Of a stretch of DNA of 64,000 nt, positions 22,447 through 35,600 are shown piece by piece. Each line of letters opens with the position of its first letter. Position 1 is the stretch's first letter. The translations under genes were made by a program, and so were the position numbers. The stretch comes from Actinostola sp. cb2023. Its lineage: Eukaryota > Cnidaria > Anthozoa > Actiniaria > Actinostolidae. The DNA is taken from positions 1-64,000 of the forward strand of contig JAUJYZ010001051.1 of NCBI GenBank assembly GCA_033675265.1, written 5' to 3'. The notes beneath the pieces are model-generated. The model was not told the origin of the DNA and ran no database searches. It saw nothing but the letters and a program-made list of their open reading frames with translations.

Positions 22447-22740
22447 GCAAAATATACAGTCAATGTCATTAACGTTGTCCAGCTAAAAAGAGATTAACAC
22501 TACAGTAAATGTCACGTGTCTCATCGTATATTCGTTTTGCGCACGTGGAATTTTAATTCCAAAAGCATAAATCACCTCTGCCTGTGACAACGGGCATTGT
22601 TAACATTCTGTTCTCACACTGAGGTGATGTTTGCTTTTGAAATTAAAATTCCACGCGTGCCAAACGAATATAGAATGAGACACGTGACATTTATTGTAGT
22701 GTAAATATTTTTAAACTAGACTAATGACATTGACTGTATA
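22447..22740. mobile_element. Foldback MITE with 80-bp arms
   Basis: Left arm from AACACTACAGTAAATGTCAC (22497) and right arm ending in the complement (22713). Outer pairs CAGTCAATGTCATTA and TAATGACATTGACTG extend the palindrome. The sequence is non-coding. Confidence 0.75.
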
Positions 22741-22989
22741 CAGTATATAGTTTCAGTTTCACTTCACTCCCCTTTTCAACTGAGCAAGAGACACGAAACT
22801 CGCCCCAATCTCCTCCCGAAAAAAAAGTGTATTTCATATTTTGATCAGAGTACCGCTGAACAGCAGAAGTATAAAGGAATGTTTCACAGTGAGATTATAA
22901 ACAATTACATAAATGTCTTGCAAGTAATGGATGCTGATTGTTTAATTCTTTGGTCTCGCCATGGCTCTCTAAATGACTTGACCTGCAAT

Positions 22990-23392
22990 CCAGGGGGGGA
23001 GGGGGGGTAGGGGTACTCCCATATATATCCTATATAGGTATATAGGTATGTGCCCCCGAATAGGGTATGGTTTTTGAACCTCCAGATCCTTAAATTGGGT
23101 ACCATATTTTGCTTTTTCACCATAAAATAAAATATTCGATCTTTGATTTGGGTACACTTTTTTAATCTTGACTAAAAAATCCGCTTAGCGTAACAGCCAT
23201 GCAGCGTGTGCACTTCTGATATTCAGTAGCGATTTCCAAAGGAATACTATTAACTTTTTCCTTAAAATGGGTCTATATTTCAGTGACAAATCCTTGGAAA
23301 GGGTATGAATTTTCCAATTCTTCATCCTTAAATACGGTCAGGGTTTCGACATCCCGGGGGCACATCCCTATCCTAAATTTCCGGGAGTACCC
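22990..23392. mobile_element. hAT-like non-autonomous element with GGGGTACTCCC ends
   Basis: GGGGTACTCCC near 23010 is mirrored by GGGAGTACCCC near 23382-23392. CCTGCAAT occurs directly on both sides (22982-22989 and 23393-23400), an 8-bp target duplication as in hAT elements. GGGGGCACAT and TATGTGCCCCC form an inner inverted pair. I recall similar repeats as common in anthozoan genomes, but that is from memory. Confidence 0.75.
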
Positions 23393-24131
23393 CCTGCAAT
23401 ACACGCATGTACACAATACACGATAACATGATGGTGACCCCCTCTAGCTTTCATTGTTTTCTGTAGAATATTCATGGTCTCGAAGGGGAATCATATTTAC
23501 TATATTCATAGTCACACAGGAGATAATGTTATCGCTGTATTATGAAAGAATGAAAACTTTTATTAAGTAGTAGGGTAGTCCCGCTCCAGTAACAAAACGT
23601 ACTGCTATCAATGGGAGCTTTGACAGTCAAGCTTTGGATAATGAAATTGATTTTGTCAGTACTGATTAGGCCGAAATTAACTAAGGCGAAGGACATTCAT
23701 TACCGGTCCCCTTTGCAAACGGCTAATAAGATGATAACGAGACCAAAACTAGAGCTATTTGCCATCCAAAATGTAAAACAAAATATGTAGGTTTTTTTTC
23801 GATATACGAAACGATATTTTATAAACGGTTCTCAGATGTATGCTTTTCTATCGTTTTTTTTACAGTTTCTATTGTTTATTTCATGTGTTACTCCTTCCAC
23901 ACGTATAGATGGTTTTATTTGAAGCGGAATTTTTCCTCCGATTTAGTCTCCCGTCCACATGTAAAATTCGACCGAAGTTTGTCGAAAATTAACGTTTTTC
24001 ACCTAGTGGACGCGTGAAAACGATTCAAAATGAAACCCCTCGTGTGAACGGACAATCAATAATTCTGTTAAAAAAAATGTTTTCAAACGAAAACGTGACT
24101 GCACGTGTCAAAATCGCGGCGTCTCGATCAT

Positions 24132-24325
24132 TAAAGCCGCATCTACACGAGCAAGTTTTCCTTGACAAGGAAAAATTGGCAATTTTTTGTCATCTACACG
24201 AGCAAGTTTTCCCTGACAAGGAAAAATTGGCGATGTTTTTGTCGTCTTCCTTGTCAAGGAAAACTTGTCAAGGAAAACTTGTCAAGGAAAACTTGTCAAG
24301 GAAAATTTGTTCGTACTTTCCCTCG
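24132..24325. mobile_element. MITE of the TAAAGCCGCATCTACACGAGC family, copy 1
   Basis: The TAAAGCCGCATCTACACGAG end is followed by internal repeats of TCAAGGAAAACTTG. The right end is degraded (AAATTTGTTCGTACTT). Better preserved relatives are at 40074-40227 and 61760-61993. Confidence 0.65.
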
Positions 24326-25369
24326 TGAAACGAAAAATAAGAACGACTTTTTTAACCCTCGAAAAGATGTCCTCTTTATTGCTATGATAATTATGCCAAT
24401 GGGATCGCAAATAATACTTAGAAAGGAGTACAATGGAGAGAAACATCTCACGGTCCTCCGAGGTCTTTATTAATTATATATAAGTGATAATAATAACGCC
24501 TACAATGGTTAATGGATGGCGCGCATTGTCGTCTAACGATCCTCGGGGATCAGTTATAAGCTCTTTCGCATGGATGCGGAAAAATACTATCTATGTCCTG
24601 TGGTGATTACTAAAACTCGATCAGTTGTATTTACATGTCTCGTGACGTGGTCATTGATGAGGGAATTGACAAACCCTACCGATTAAATATCAGAGTTAAT
24701 GTTGACTTGTTCAGTTTTATCTAAGGACATAAACCATGAGATGCATTGGGGAACTTAAACATATTGTCCTCTCTCTCGGCTCTTTCTCATTAAGTTCTAC
24801 CTGTCGCAGATATACCCTACACACACAAAGAATGGCTCCACTCTGTCTATTAAACTCCCTCAAAGGCGATCACCCTGACAGCCTTGAAAGAGACCAAACG
24901 AAACTGACCTTGATTTCATTACATGACACTGTGTACCAAAGACGAATATTAAGATTGACATATTTAGTTTTGTCAGTTTTGGACGGCGACGGTCACGTGG
25001 ATGTACTAAAAGAGCGAGTGGAAAGGCCTGTTCATTGACACGGCGGCATGCACAAAGGGGAGGGGGAGAAATCATTAAATTTATCCATCGTTAAACGTTC
25101 ACTGAATTTATTTATCAATCTTTCTTGCGTGTTCAATGTTCCCCTAAAGTTTTACACATTGTAATACATGTTTTGGGCGATGTTTGTTATATTACTGCAC
25201 TACGTACAATAGTATGCCGTACATCACTAGAATGCAAATATTTAGCTTCTTCTTTGTTGTGTCGATGCTTTTTAAAAAAGCATAGTTTGGCAAAGAAACT
25301 GCAACTATGGCAACAATTTTAATCACATACATAGTAGTAGTAGTTATTATTATTATTATTTTCAGATAT

Positions 25370-25485
25370 ATTTATTGCAGTATATTGTATATGTGTCACA
25401 GGGCTCCTTTTGATATCAGAGACGTCTTGGGCTACCCTGTAAATATTTATTTTCGTTTAAATAAAGGTGTCAATCAATCAAAGAG
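25370..25485 (+). mobile_element. 3' end of a LINE-type retrotransposon
   Basis: CAGGGCTCCTTTTGATATC, CTTGGGCTACCCTGTAAAT, TTTAAATAAAGG and a terminal (TCAA)n resemble 3' ends of CR1/L2-like elements. Only the tail is present. Confidence 0.5.
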
Positions 25486-26040
25486 AAATTGATATTGTGG
25501 AAATATATCGGGTGGGGAACTATATTCAGACCGCGTGGATTCGTAGCGGGGGGCTTTATAGCAAATTTCAGTTGTTCCCTTGCTTTCTCTTTTGTAGCTA
25601 TAGAGTAGTTGTTTACTTGCCATGTGTTCGGAGTGACGCTAACCATGTAGTCTTACGGGTCTCGCAAAGGAGTTGAGAGCAAAGCACAATGAGTGGCAAA
25701 AAACAGTTTAGGTCATGTGCGGGATTGCTTTAGCGAGGAAAATAACCTGTACCTCTTACCAAGCGAACAGCGTGGTCACACCGGCACTCCCGTCTCGTCT
25801 ACACGTGAATTTACTTTTTGGCAAACATTGCAAATCCACTCAGGAGAAATAAAAGATAATACGAAAATAACTAACACTCATCGTAACTAATTCACTGTAA
25901 GTGGTTCACGAGCTGGTTGTGATGAGTGGAGACGACGGCGTGTTGTTTGATATTCGATTCAGGTATTAAACCTGCAAGTTTTTTTGATGTACTGCGTATT
26001 AAAGCTAGTTCAGTGCTCAGTACAAAAAGAAAATATAGCA

Positions 26041-26223
26041 ATGACACAAAACGGCAACGAAATCTGGAAAATCTTTCTTCTTTTTTGTCTTCAAAGCGTC
26101 AGAACTCAATTTGTTTCAATAAAATGCGCCATGGCAGCGCAGACTACACTAGTTCTTACTTCAGTCAAAACGCATCATCCTTGCTCAGGCGATTCATGTT
26201 CGTGTCCTAGCCGATTCTGTTGA
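26041..26223 (+). CDS. Candidate small secreted cysteine-rich peptide (unrecognised)
   Basis: A 60-codon frame. The N-terminus (MTQNGNEIWKIFLLFCLQSV) has a short polar start and a hydrophobic core like a signal peptide. The C-terminus (CSGDSCSCPSRFC) has four cysteines in 13 residues, six cysteines in total. AATAAA motifs lie within 50 bp after the stop (about 26246 and 26261), as expected for a real 3' end. No homologue is recognised and no function is proposed. An overlapping longer frame on the same strand (25926-26210) lacks such features. This could be the last exon of a longer transcript, or chance. Confidence 0.3.
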   Translation: MTQNGNEIWKIFLLFCLQSVRTQFVSIKCAMAAQTTLVLTSVKTHHPCSGDSCSCPSRFC

Positions 26224-27732
26224 CAATTCACCTCGAATCACAGATAAAATAAAGTTGTCAATAAAAATAAGTTTTTGTATTGTGAGCGCAAACTCGTGTA
26301 CACTAACCAGCTACGTTACTAGCAAGTCCAAATTAGTTAAAAAATATTTTTTTGTAAAAAATAAAAAGCACTTTTTAATCAGCTGACAGAATCAGCTTGG
26401 CAAAAAAATTCTTCGTAAATTGTGTTTTTAATTATTAATTTTTTCAGCAGTTTTGTTCATCCTTATATATTTATTTTCCCCACTGTCTCGTTACAGCAAT
26501 AACACAGTGTTAAATTGACTTGGGGTTGTCTTTCAAATGGATGAGGAGCAAGACCTCGACAGTCACTTGGGCTCAAAAATTCACACACAAGTTTGTTTGC
26601 TTTTCGCTAACAAAGGAAATCGCCTGAGGGCCCGGAGCTGATTAGCATAAAATCCAGACAAATGGCATAATAGTTTCGAATTGGAATACATGGATGGCCG
26701 CAGCAGAGCTGATACGCTCAACAGAAACAGAATAATAATAATAAAAAAAGAAATGTAAATATCAATATAAAAATTGGATACACAAACAAATTTTTTTTTC
26801 AGATTTTTGGTCTAAGTGCGGTACCAGTTTTAATATGTCTTTTGTAAAACAAATGTATCCAAATAAACAAACAAGCTGTCGGTGTTTTCTTTCCGAATAA
26901 TAAATAGTGAGGTTCAAATAAAGACTTGAAGATCGTTGCATGTGTAGCGAACTTTCTTTATTGAGAAAGGATGATCTTGTTTCACAAGATGTCTAAAATA
27001 TTACGGTCAAAACTGCCAAAATTTAATTTACTTTCACATTCATTTCCAAACCTTGTTTGTCCATTATTTTTTTCATATTGACATCATAATAAATCTACTT
27101 ACAACCATCTCTATTTACACTTATTGAACTCTTATACTATTTATAAACTATTTGTTCTTTTTCGTTCTTAGAGTCACCAATTTGACAAGTCATTTAATCA
27201 TATTGTAAATTAGGTCAAGTAAAGAAGGTTCACAAGAGCATATCTTTTCTGGGAAACTTACGGTAAAATACGTTTTATACAAAGTACTTGGAACACATGC
27301 AGTTTGGATATTAGACAAGAACTTGCAATGTGCAGGGCCGGATAAAAAAATGTTGAAAAGTTGAATAGCAAAAGCATATACTAGTACTATAGCTAAATTC
27401 GGGTGCACAGGAGGGCTTCAGCTTCAAGTTCGATCAGTACGTCAGATGTCACGACGAGGGGAAAATCTCATTGTACAAAAACCATTCTAAATGTTTTTTT
27501 AAAACTGAGAACAACAGGATCCTTTCATGGAAATCCTCTCGATAGTGATACCAGATTTATAATACTAAAGTAAACATAGACTCTGACCAATTATTATTAA
27601 TCTATAAAAATGATGCAACGACTAGAGACTAGCTTGAAGTGTTTTAAGTTATCTTACTGGCTGTTGTTCGGGTAATCTATCCAGAAATTCAATTTTGAGG
27701 TATTTAGCAAGACTGGTTCCTGGGAATAAGAA
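26224..27732. other. Non-coding stretch 3' of the zinc-finger gene
   Basis: AT-rich and without recognisable exons. On the minus strand an AATAAA (TTTATT near 26957) could end the zinc-finger transcript, which would give a 3' UTR of about 0.8 kb. No repeat family is identified here. Confidence 0.35.
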
Positions 27733-29085
27733 TCAGCTTGGGTATGGTAAGCCAAGATGATGAGAGACAGGCAGTACTTGCACAACATGTATGGAATCTT
27801 CTGTTGGTAGGTCAATATCTTTCAGACTGAAAGAAGAACCTATCCGAGTTGAAGAATAAAACATGCTTCTTGTTGTACTCGATGATGAAGGCATGGAGCT
27901 TGCCAAGGTGTGTGAAGGATGAAATTTGGATTTGTAAGCTGCAGTGCTTTTGCGTTGGGGTTTGGGTTCATGAGTCTTCTTGTGTGAACGCAACTGACTT
28001 GCTTGAGTAAAAGCTTTAAAACACACCATACATTTGTAAGGCTTTTCTCCAGTGTGTAGCCTGAAATGCTGGTTCAACTGGCTTGCTTGCTTGAAGCCTC
28101 TATCACACTGTGGACATTTGTAGGGCTTTTCACCAGTATGCAATCTTGTGTGCTGCTTAAGCTGGCAAGACTGCTTAAAAGCCTTGTTGCACACCGTGCA
28201 AACAAATGGACGTTCATCTGTGTGTGTTCTCAAATGCTGGCTTAGATGGCTTGGTTGTTTGAAGCCTTTAGGACACTGAGGACATTTATGCGGGCGATTC
28301 TCTGAATGGTTTCTGAGATGCTTTTGCAGAAGCTCTTCTGTCTTAAACACTCTTTCACATTCTCTGCAATCATAACTCCTTTCTCTGGAATCTTCAAGGA
28401 ACAACATGTCTAAATTCAAATAAGGAACAAGTAAAACTTTCAATACATGAATTTTTAAATATTTGAAATAATATTATGTATATAGTTTTTAAAGACAGGG
28501 AAAATACCGAAGTTAAACCACAAGGGTATGCTTGAATTTGTTGATATATATTAAAAATTATTAGCATAAATAGGTTTTGATGCATCACATTATGTCTATA
28601 CTATAAATGTAGTTTGCTTGTGTGTATACTGTAGACCACATGACTGTTGTTTCATGAAATACAATTTATTGACAATAATAAATGCTTATCAACAACCTAT
28701 TACCCCAAATAGTTTATCCTGTGTTTGGATGAGGTATACATATCCATATAAATAGCAATTAAATAGTAAGATAAGAAATGCCTTGATAGGAATCACTCAT
28801 CATGATATAGTAATGCTTTGTACACATATTCATAGTCACAAATCCTTCAACCATAAATGATATTCAAACAGTATTATTATTATTATTATTATTATTAATA
28901 TTATTATTATTATTAATACATCAATACTAACCTGGTATCACTTTCTTGGTTGATATGATAGGCCTTATGTTCATTGACATTCTGGATAGATGTTGTGCTG
29001 GATGATGGTAGTCTAGATGTCCTTTACAGTCATTGAAGGTCTCTCTTTCACATGTACATCCTTTCAAACAAGCAGGTAAATCCAT
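27733..29085 (-). CDS. C2H2 zinc-finger protein, five fingers
   Basis: Two coding exons on the minus strand, 29085-28932 and 28409-27733 (TGA), join in frame to 276 residues. Exon 1 starts [17 protein letters not shown] and holds cysteines and histidines that may form a degenerate N-terminal finger. Exon 2 begins inside the Asp codon before [14 protein letters not shown] and encodes five classical fingers (residues about 64-200). They have C-x2-C...H-x3-H spacing and linkers such as TDERPF and TGEKPY, including [14 protein letters not shown] and [14 protein letters not shown]. The Ser-rich tail ends in HHLGLPYPS. It is probably a nuclear DNA-binding factor, but the target is unknown. It lies in the spacer between the two inverted agmatinase genes. 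The exon joint is supported by GT/AG and a continuous frame. The 5' exon is predicted only from sequence. Confidence 0.85.
28872..28919. repeat. (ATT)n microsatellite in the zinc-finger gene intron
   Basis: An ATT run with two interruptions lies just beyond the exon 1 donor on the minus strand. Confidence 0.9.
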
Positions 29086-32000
29086 ACTACACAACAATCA
29101 AAAAGAAATCAATAAACAAACACGATCGAAAATAAGGCATAAAAACCCACACATTCTAGCAAATATCTCATGGTCGATTTCTGAATTCAGAGCACAATCA
29201 ATACACCTCTAGCTAGTCTGATGGGCTTCCTCTTGACGAGGCCCTATTGTTAGCATGCGCAACCATAAATATTCAAGAATTTGCACTTGGGAAGAGTTCT
29301 GGGGAATTAAGTAGCTTCTTAATGATATTATATGTATTGGATGATGGGCCCTTGCAACTCAGATCACTTCACAACTCCCAAATATAAATATAACAAAAAT
29401 AATAATTATCATATGGTTGATGAAATTTTTAAGCCTATAGCAATATTAAACACACTACAACTGTTTATGGATATGATTATAACCATGTATTATAAAAATT
29501 GTGACAGCTACAATAGCTATAGTAATTGTCATGTTTATACTGATTTGGACTGAAGAAAAAAAATATATATATATAAGCTTATATAATTATTTTTTTGGGG
29601 ATTTTCTTCGATTCAAAAGGAATGGTTAAATTTAACTTTTAGTATAGTCTAGTAGAAAGGCATTAAAAATCAACAATTATTCGTAGCTTCCAAACTAACA
29701 GCTTTAGGGATCGAATATCTGCAGACTCCTTCACTGGGGTTTACATTGAACAGAAATAAAAAAACTCAAGGTAGCTATATCAACCTTTTTAGTACAGTTA
29801 TGTAGGTGAAGTATCCCCAAAAAACACACACATAAATCTAGATTTATATAAGGATATCCAAGCAGCTGAACATAGTCATCACACATATTGTGGTTTGGTC
29901 ATAAAATACCAGACATTGAGTTTATGAATATGCATGACTGGACAGACTACAAATTTCTCAACAAAAAATTGACCAAAATGCTTTCTTATGCACAAAATCC
30001 CCGCAACATTTCTAACCAGATAGATAGACTCGTACAGGGATTCAAAGAATTGGCTATTGTCATAGTCTAAACAATCATTAGAAACTCCAAATATTCACAA
30101 CCGCACACATGCAAGGCCAAGCAAGCAATTATGTCTTCATGCCCGTGTTCAACGTCTACTCGGTGCTTTACGAAAATAGAATTTACTGTATTGGGCAAAC
30201 ATGAAGGTGTTTTAAGATGTCCTTTCATTCGTAGAAAAGCACTGAAAGCAGCGAACTTCGGGCTATTTGTGAGAACAGCAAATACAACAAAACCGTCCAA
30301 AAAATCTCTTGAACCCCGCAACGCTCGTCAGTCTGCAGACATTTTTAGTTTACGCAAAAAACATTCAAAACACAACATATTTGCTTAGTTGATGTTAGAA
30401 CAGACACCGAAGGTCACCTACCTTGGATACAGTCAAGAAGAAAACAATCTCTGGTCTTTCTTTTCACATTGTTTTTATTGTTTGACAGAGAGGAAGAAAA
30501 GTAGGTTCTGCTGTACTCTGGACTCGATCAGACACACAGGGTACCCAGTCTGAGACGTCTGGTTCAAGGCCACCTCACACACAGGAAACCCAACGATCGA
30601 AAAGCAACCAGATTTTACACCCGGCCGAATAAAAAGCGCTGGACTTGATTTCTTACATTTTAGAAGATTAAATGTAACTATTTTTTTGAAAATCTTTCAA
30701 CAGCTTTTTTTATTCAGGTATCTAAAAAATGTTGATTTTTTTTTAAAATCCTTTCATTCCCTTTCCTGAACAGCTTTTTAGTCAGGTTATGTTGGTGTGA
30801 TCAGACGAAGCGTTCAGCAAGTGGTGGATGACATCAACAAAATAAGCTATTCACTTTATATTTAACTAATACTACTGACTAGTAATTAACTGCTGTTATT
30901 TTGTCATTTCTGGAATAGAACTCAAAAAACTGTGGCAGAAAGAACGAAGCTGTTTCACGGCACTAAAAAAAAAAGAATGAAGCTGTTTCACGGCACTCAT
31001 AGAAAGAGCCCAAGTATTGTATGTGTACTTTGTCAATTTTAAAAGAGGAAATAAAATAGATGAAATGAAATAGATGCCCCGCAGCGTTTCGTCTTGTGCA
31101 CGTCACAGCTGATTGAATGGCCGCATTTTGGTGACCGGAAAAACAACTACAATTTGTAGTTTATCGCACTAGCGCACAAGAAACTCTTCCTAATCTACAA
31201 CTAATGTTTGAAGTTTTTAGCTGGCTGGTGGTTTGGTTTGTTTTTCACATGACTTTCTATTTACATACATGAAAGAAAACTAATTATCGCCACGAGATGG
31301 TCGATTTTAATTGTTAGTCCATTTTACCTTAGACAATGCATACAGTAATATAGCTACGTGAAACCAGGGCCGTACACGGCAGTTGCCCGCCCCCCCCCCC
31401 CCCCCCCCTAGCAAGGCGAAAAAGATACCAAAATGTACTGAGAACTGTACCATTTTTATTTATTTTTTGCTGATAAATACGTACTGCCCCTCCCCCCTTG
31501 AATTTTGGGTTATGTGACGGGTTATGTACGGCCCTGGAAACACTTCCATGTCTCACCGTTTCTTCAATATCGTCACGCGAGCACATCAATCGGGCTATTC
31601 ATTTGTCATTTCGCATTTTAAAGACCTGCTTGACGAAAATCACTTAGTATATTTATGTACTCGAGTTATTTTCGTGCCTCCGTAACTTATCTGGGAATTT
31701 ATAATATCGTTTTCTTTCCATACTGACTCAAGCGTTATCTTTTTTACTGTTCGTTACCGGAGAAACACAAGTATCATTATTGTAAATATCTACGCAAATA
31801 GAGTCACGCTATCTCGCTATTTGCACAACAGCACCGAAATTTCACGATATTGTAAAACACACAACAATTCAACGCAACGATTTCAATGTTATCGCTGAGT
31901 GGGAAAAAATACACACCGAAGAAATTGAGCCAAGTGACTATTTCAACCTGATTACAATATGCAAAGTAAAGGTTACGAAATTCACGGTCCACATTTGATC

Positions 32001-32470
32001 GTTGTTCGGTGAAAACTGCAATTATTGTTATCACTATACAACAGGTTATATAAAAAACTGTATTTGTTTAAATGGCATGGTTGAAAAGATACAGAAAAAT
32101 CCGAAGAAAAAAACTACCTGCATCACCTGCAGTGTACATGTGGAGCTAAGCATAACCCCTCTGGCGACTTGACTTTAGAAATTCGCTTCAACGACTTTGG
32201 TTGAATTTTAATATCTGCACTGGACTCGCCAAGCCGTCGCTTTTCATATTTGAGCTTGTTGCTGAGATGAGTTCGCGAACAAACAGTAGGTCAAAGCTGA
32301 ATTGTTTTGCTAGCGTTTTTCAGCCGTGAAATGCTTTAAGTATGACAAAAGAACAGTCACAAATTTGTGTTTTCGGTTTCTCTACACGTGTATATGTGAC
32401 AGAATAATCGGAAAGAAATTCGATTCAAATGTAAACGAAAATAAAAGGTGCAAAGAATAAAAGGTAACAA
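29086..32470. other. Spacer upstream of the zinc-finger gene
   Basis: The zinc-finger promoter should lie here. Short plus-strand frames at 29888-30070 (ends in GFKELAIVIV) and 30131-30388 (85 codons, basic) show no domain and are not called as genes. Two recurrent-motif variants sit at 30535 and 30580, and a MITE at 31364-31537 contains a 27-base C run. The rest is AT-rich and unassigned. Confidence 0.4.
31364..31537. mobile_element. MITE with CCAGGGCCGTACA ends, copy 2
   Basis: CCAGGGCCGTAC at 31364 is mirrored by GTACGGCCCTGG ending at 31537. The centre has a long C run (about 31387-31409) and CCCCTTGAATTTTGGGTTAT. It shares ends and core with 8897-8974. Confidence 0.75.
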
Positions 32471-32490
32471 ATAAGAACAACAGTACAATC

Positions 32491-32496
32491 TTTATT
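32491..32496 (-). terminator. Polyadenylation signal of agmatinase 2
   Basis: TTTATT on the plus strand reads AATAAA on the gene strand. It has the same position relative to the stop as in copy 1, and the inverted similarity of the two loci ends near 32471. Confidence 0.7.
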
Positions 32497-32640
32497 GAAT
32501 AAAAATCATAAACATTTACTCTCTGTTCTACAAGTCATTATTGCACTTACTTCTATTATTGCTTTGTTTTACAAAACTTATACTTTAATAATAATCCTAT
32601 TTTATCCGTTAAAAAGTTCAGAAGCAATGTTCTTGTAATT

Positions 32641-35600
32641 TCATTTGAGTATTTTAACTCCCGGTAAAACGCACAGCATTTCAAACAACAAGTTTGCTCC
32701 ATGAAGAGCTGTAGTTCCCAAGGGATCGTAGGGAGGAGAAACCTAAAGAGAAAAAGAACGATTAATAACACAACTACCAGACAACAACTGAAACGATACG
32801 ACACTCTCATCGCCGGACTCATTCATCCTCTACATCAACCGCGACCACAATTCAACACCATATTTTACTAATCATTCAATTATTACTATCGTTCACGACT
32901 GTCAAAGGATACGACACTCTCATCGGCTCATTCATCCTCTACATCAACCGCGACAACAATCCAACACCATATTTACTAATCATTCAATTATTACTATCGT
33001 TCACGACTGTCAAAGGATACGACACTCTCATCGACTCATTCATCCTCTACATCAACCGCGACAACAATCCAACACCATATTTACTAATCATTCAATTATT
33101 ACTATCGTTCACGACTGTCAAAGGATACGACACTCTCATCGGCTCATTCATCCTCTACATCAACTGCGACCACAATCCAACACCATATTTATACTAATCA
33201 TTCAATTATTACTATCGTTCACGACTGTCAAAGGATACGACACTCTCATCGACTCATTCATCCTCTACATCAACCGCGACAACAATCCAACACCATATTT
33301 ACTAATCATTCAATTATTACTATCGTTCACGACTGTCAAAGGATACGACACTCTCATCGGCTCATTCATCCTCTACATCAACCGCGACCACAATCCAACA
33401 CCATATTTACTAATCATTCAATTATTACTATCGTTCACGACTGTCAAAGGATACGACACTCTCATCGACTCATTCATCCTCTACATCAACCGCGACAACA
33501 ATCCAACACCATATTTACTAATCATTCAATTATTACTATCGTTCACGACTGTCAAAGGATACGACACTCTCATCGACTCATTCATCCTCTACATCAACTG
33601 CGACCACAATCCAACACCATATTTACTAATCATTCAATTATTACTATCGTTCACGACTGTCAAAGGATACGACACTCTCATCGACTCATTCATCCTCTAC
33701 ATCAACCGCGACAACAATCCAACACCATATTTACTAATCATTCAATTATTACTATCGTTCACGACTGTCAAAGGATACGACACTCTCATCGCCGGACTCA
33801 TTCATCCTCTACATCAACTGCGACCACAATCCAACACCATATTTACTAATCATTCAATTATTACTATCGTTCACGACTGTCAAAGGATACGACACTCTCA
33901 TCGGCTCATTCATCCTCTACATCAACTGCGACCACAATCCAACACCATATTTATACTAATCATTCAATTATTACTATCGTTCACGACTGTCAAAGGATAC
34001 GACACTCTCATCGACTCATTCATCCTCTACATCAACCGCGACAACAATCCAACACCATATTTACTAATCATTCAATTATTACTATCGTTCACGACTGTCA
34101 AAGGATACGACACTCTCATCGGCTCATTCATCCTCTACATCAACCGCGACCACAATCCAACACCATATTTACTAATCATTCAATTATTACTATCGTTCAC
34201 GACTGTCAAAGGATACGACACTCTCATCGACTCATTCATCCTCTACATCAACCGCGACAACAATCCAACACCATATTTACTAATCATTCAATTATTACTA
34301 TCGTTCACGACTGTCAAAGGATACGACACTCTCATCGGCTCATTCATCCTCTACATCAACCGCGACCACAATCCAACACCATATTTACTAATCATTCAAT
34401 TATTACTATCGTTCACGACTGTCAAAGGATACGACACTCTCATCGGCTCATTCATCCTCTACATCAACCGCGACCACAATCCAACACCATATTTACTAAT
34501 CATTCAATTATTACTATCGTTCACGACTGTCAAAGGATACGACACTCTCATCGACTCATTCATCCTCTACATCAACCGCGACAACAATCCAACACCATAT
34601 TTACTAATCATTCAATTATTACTATCGTTCACGACTGTCAAAGGATACGACACTCTCATCGACTCATTCATCCTCTACATCAACCGCGACAACAATCCAA
34701 CACCATATTTACTAATCATTCAATTATTACTATCGTTCACGACTGTCAAAGGATACGACACTCTCATCGGCTCATTCATCCTCTACATCAACCGCGACCA
34801 CAATCCAACACCATATTTACTAATCATTCAATTATTACTATCGTTCACGACTGTCAAAGGATACGACACTCTCATCGGCTCATTCATCCTCTACATCAAC
34901 CGCGACCACGATCCAACACCATATTTACTAATCATTCAATTATTACTATCGTTCACGACTGTCAAAGGATACGACACTCTCATCGGCTCATTCATCCTCT
35001 ACATCAACCGCGACCACGATCCAACACCATATTTACTAATCATTCAATTATTACTATCGTTCACGACTGTCAAAGGATACGACACTCTCATCGGCTCATT
35101 CATCCTCTACATCAACCGCGACCACAATCCAACACCATATTTACTAATCATTCAATTATTACTATCGTTCACGACTGTCAAAGGATACGACACTCTCATC
35201 GGCTCATTCGTCAGCTCTACATCAACCGCGACCACGATCCAACACCATATTTACTAATCATTCAATTATTACTATCGTTCATGACTGTCAAAGGATACGA
35301 CACTCTCATCGGCTCATTCATCCTCTACATCAACCGCGACCACAATCCAACACCATATTTACTAATCATTCAATTATTACTATCGTTCACGACTGTCAAA
35401 GGATACGACACTCTCATCGGCTCATTCATCCTCTACATCAACTGCGACCACAATCCAACACCATATTTACTAATCATTCAATTATTACTATCGTTCACGA
35501 CTGTCAAAGGATACGTACGACACTCTCATCGGCTCATTCATCCTCTACATCAACCGCGACCACAATCCAACACCATATTTACTAATCATTCAATTATTAC

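Larger units (their letters stand above)
21411..26040. other. Intergenic region with repeats between agmatinase 1 and the zinc-finger locus
   Basis: Contains a degenerate second copy of the agmatinase 3' UTR (21583-21683, again with AATAAA) and a dispersed repeat with GAAAGGGGTA segments (about 21715-22060). Further along are a foldback (22447-22740), a hAT-like element (22990-23392), a MITE (24132-24325) and a LINE-type tail (25370-25485). The open frame at 24736-25038 (100 codons, plus) has no recognisable feature. No gene is supported. Confidence 0.45.

Noticed and set aside
29888..30388. Two short plus-strand frames upstream of the zinc-finger gene
   Set aside because: No recognisable domain, no splice partners and no conserved motif; kept only as a note in the spacer entry.
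32556..32822. 88-89 codon frames at 32556-32822 (minus) and 21060-21329 (plus) as small genes
   Set aside because: They cover the last agmatinase exon in the wrong frame. The correct frame reads [20 protein letters not shown].
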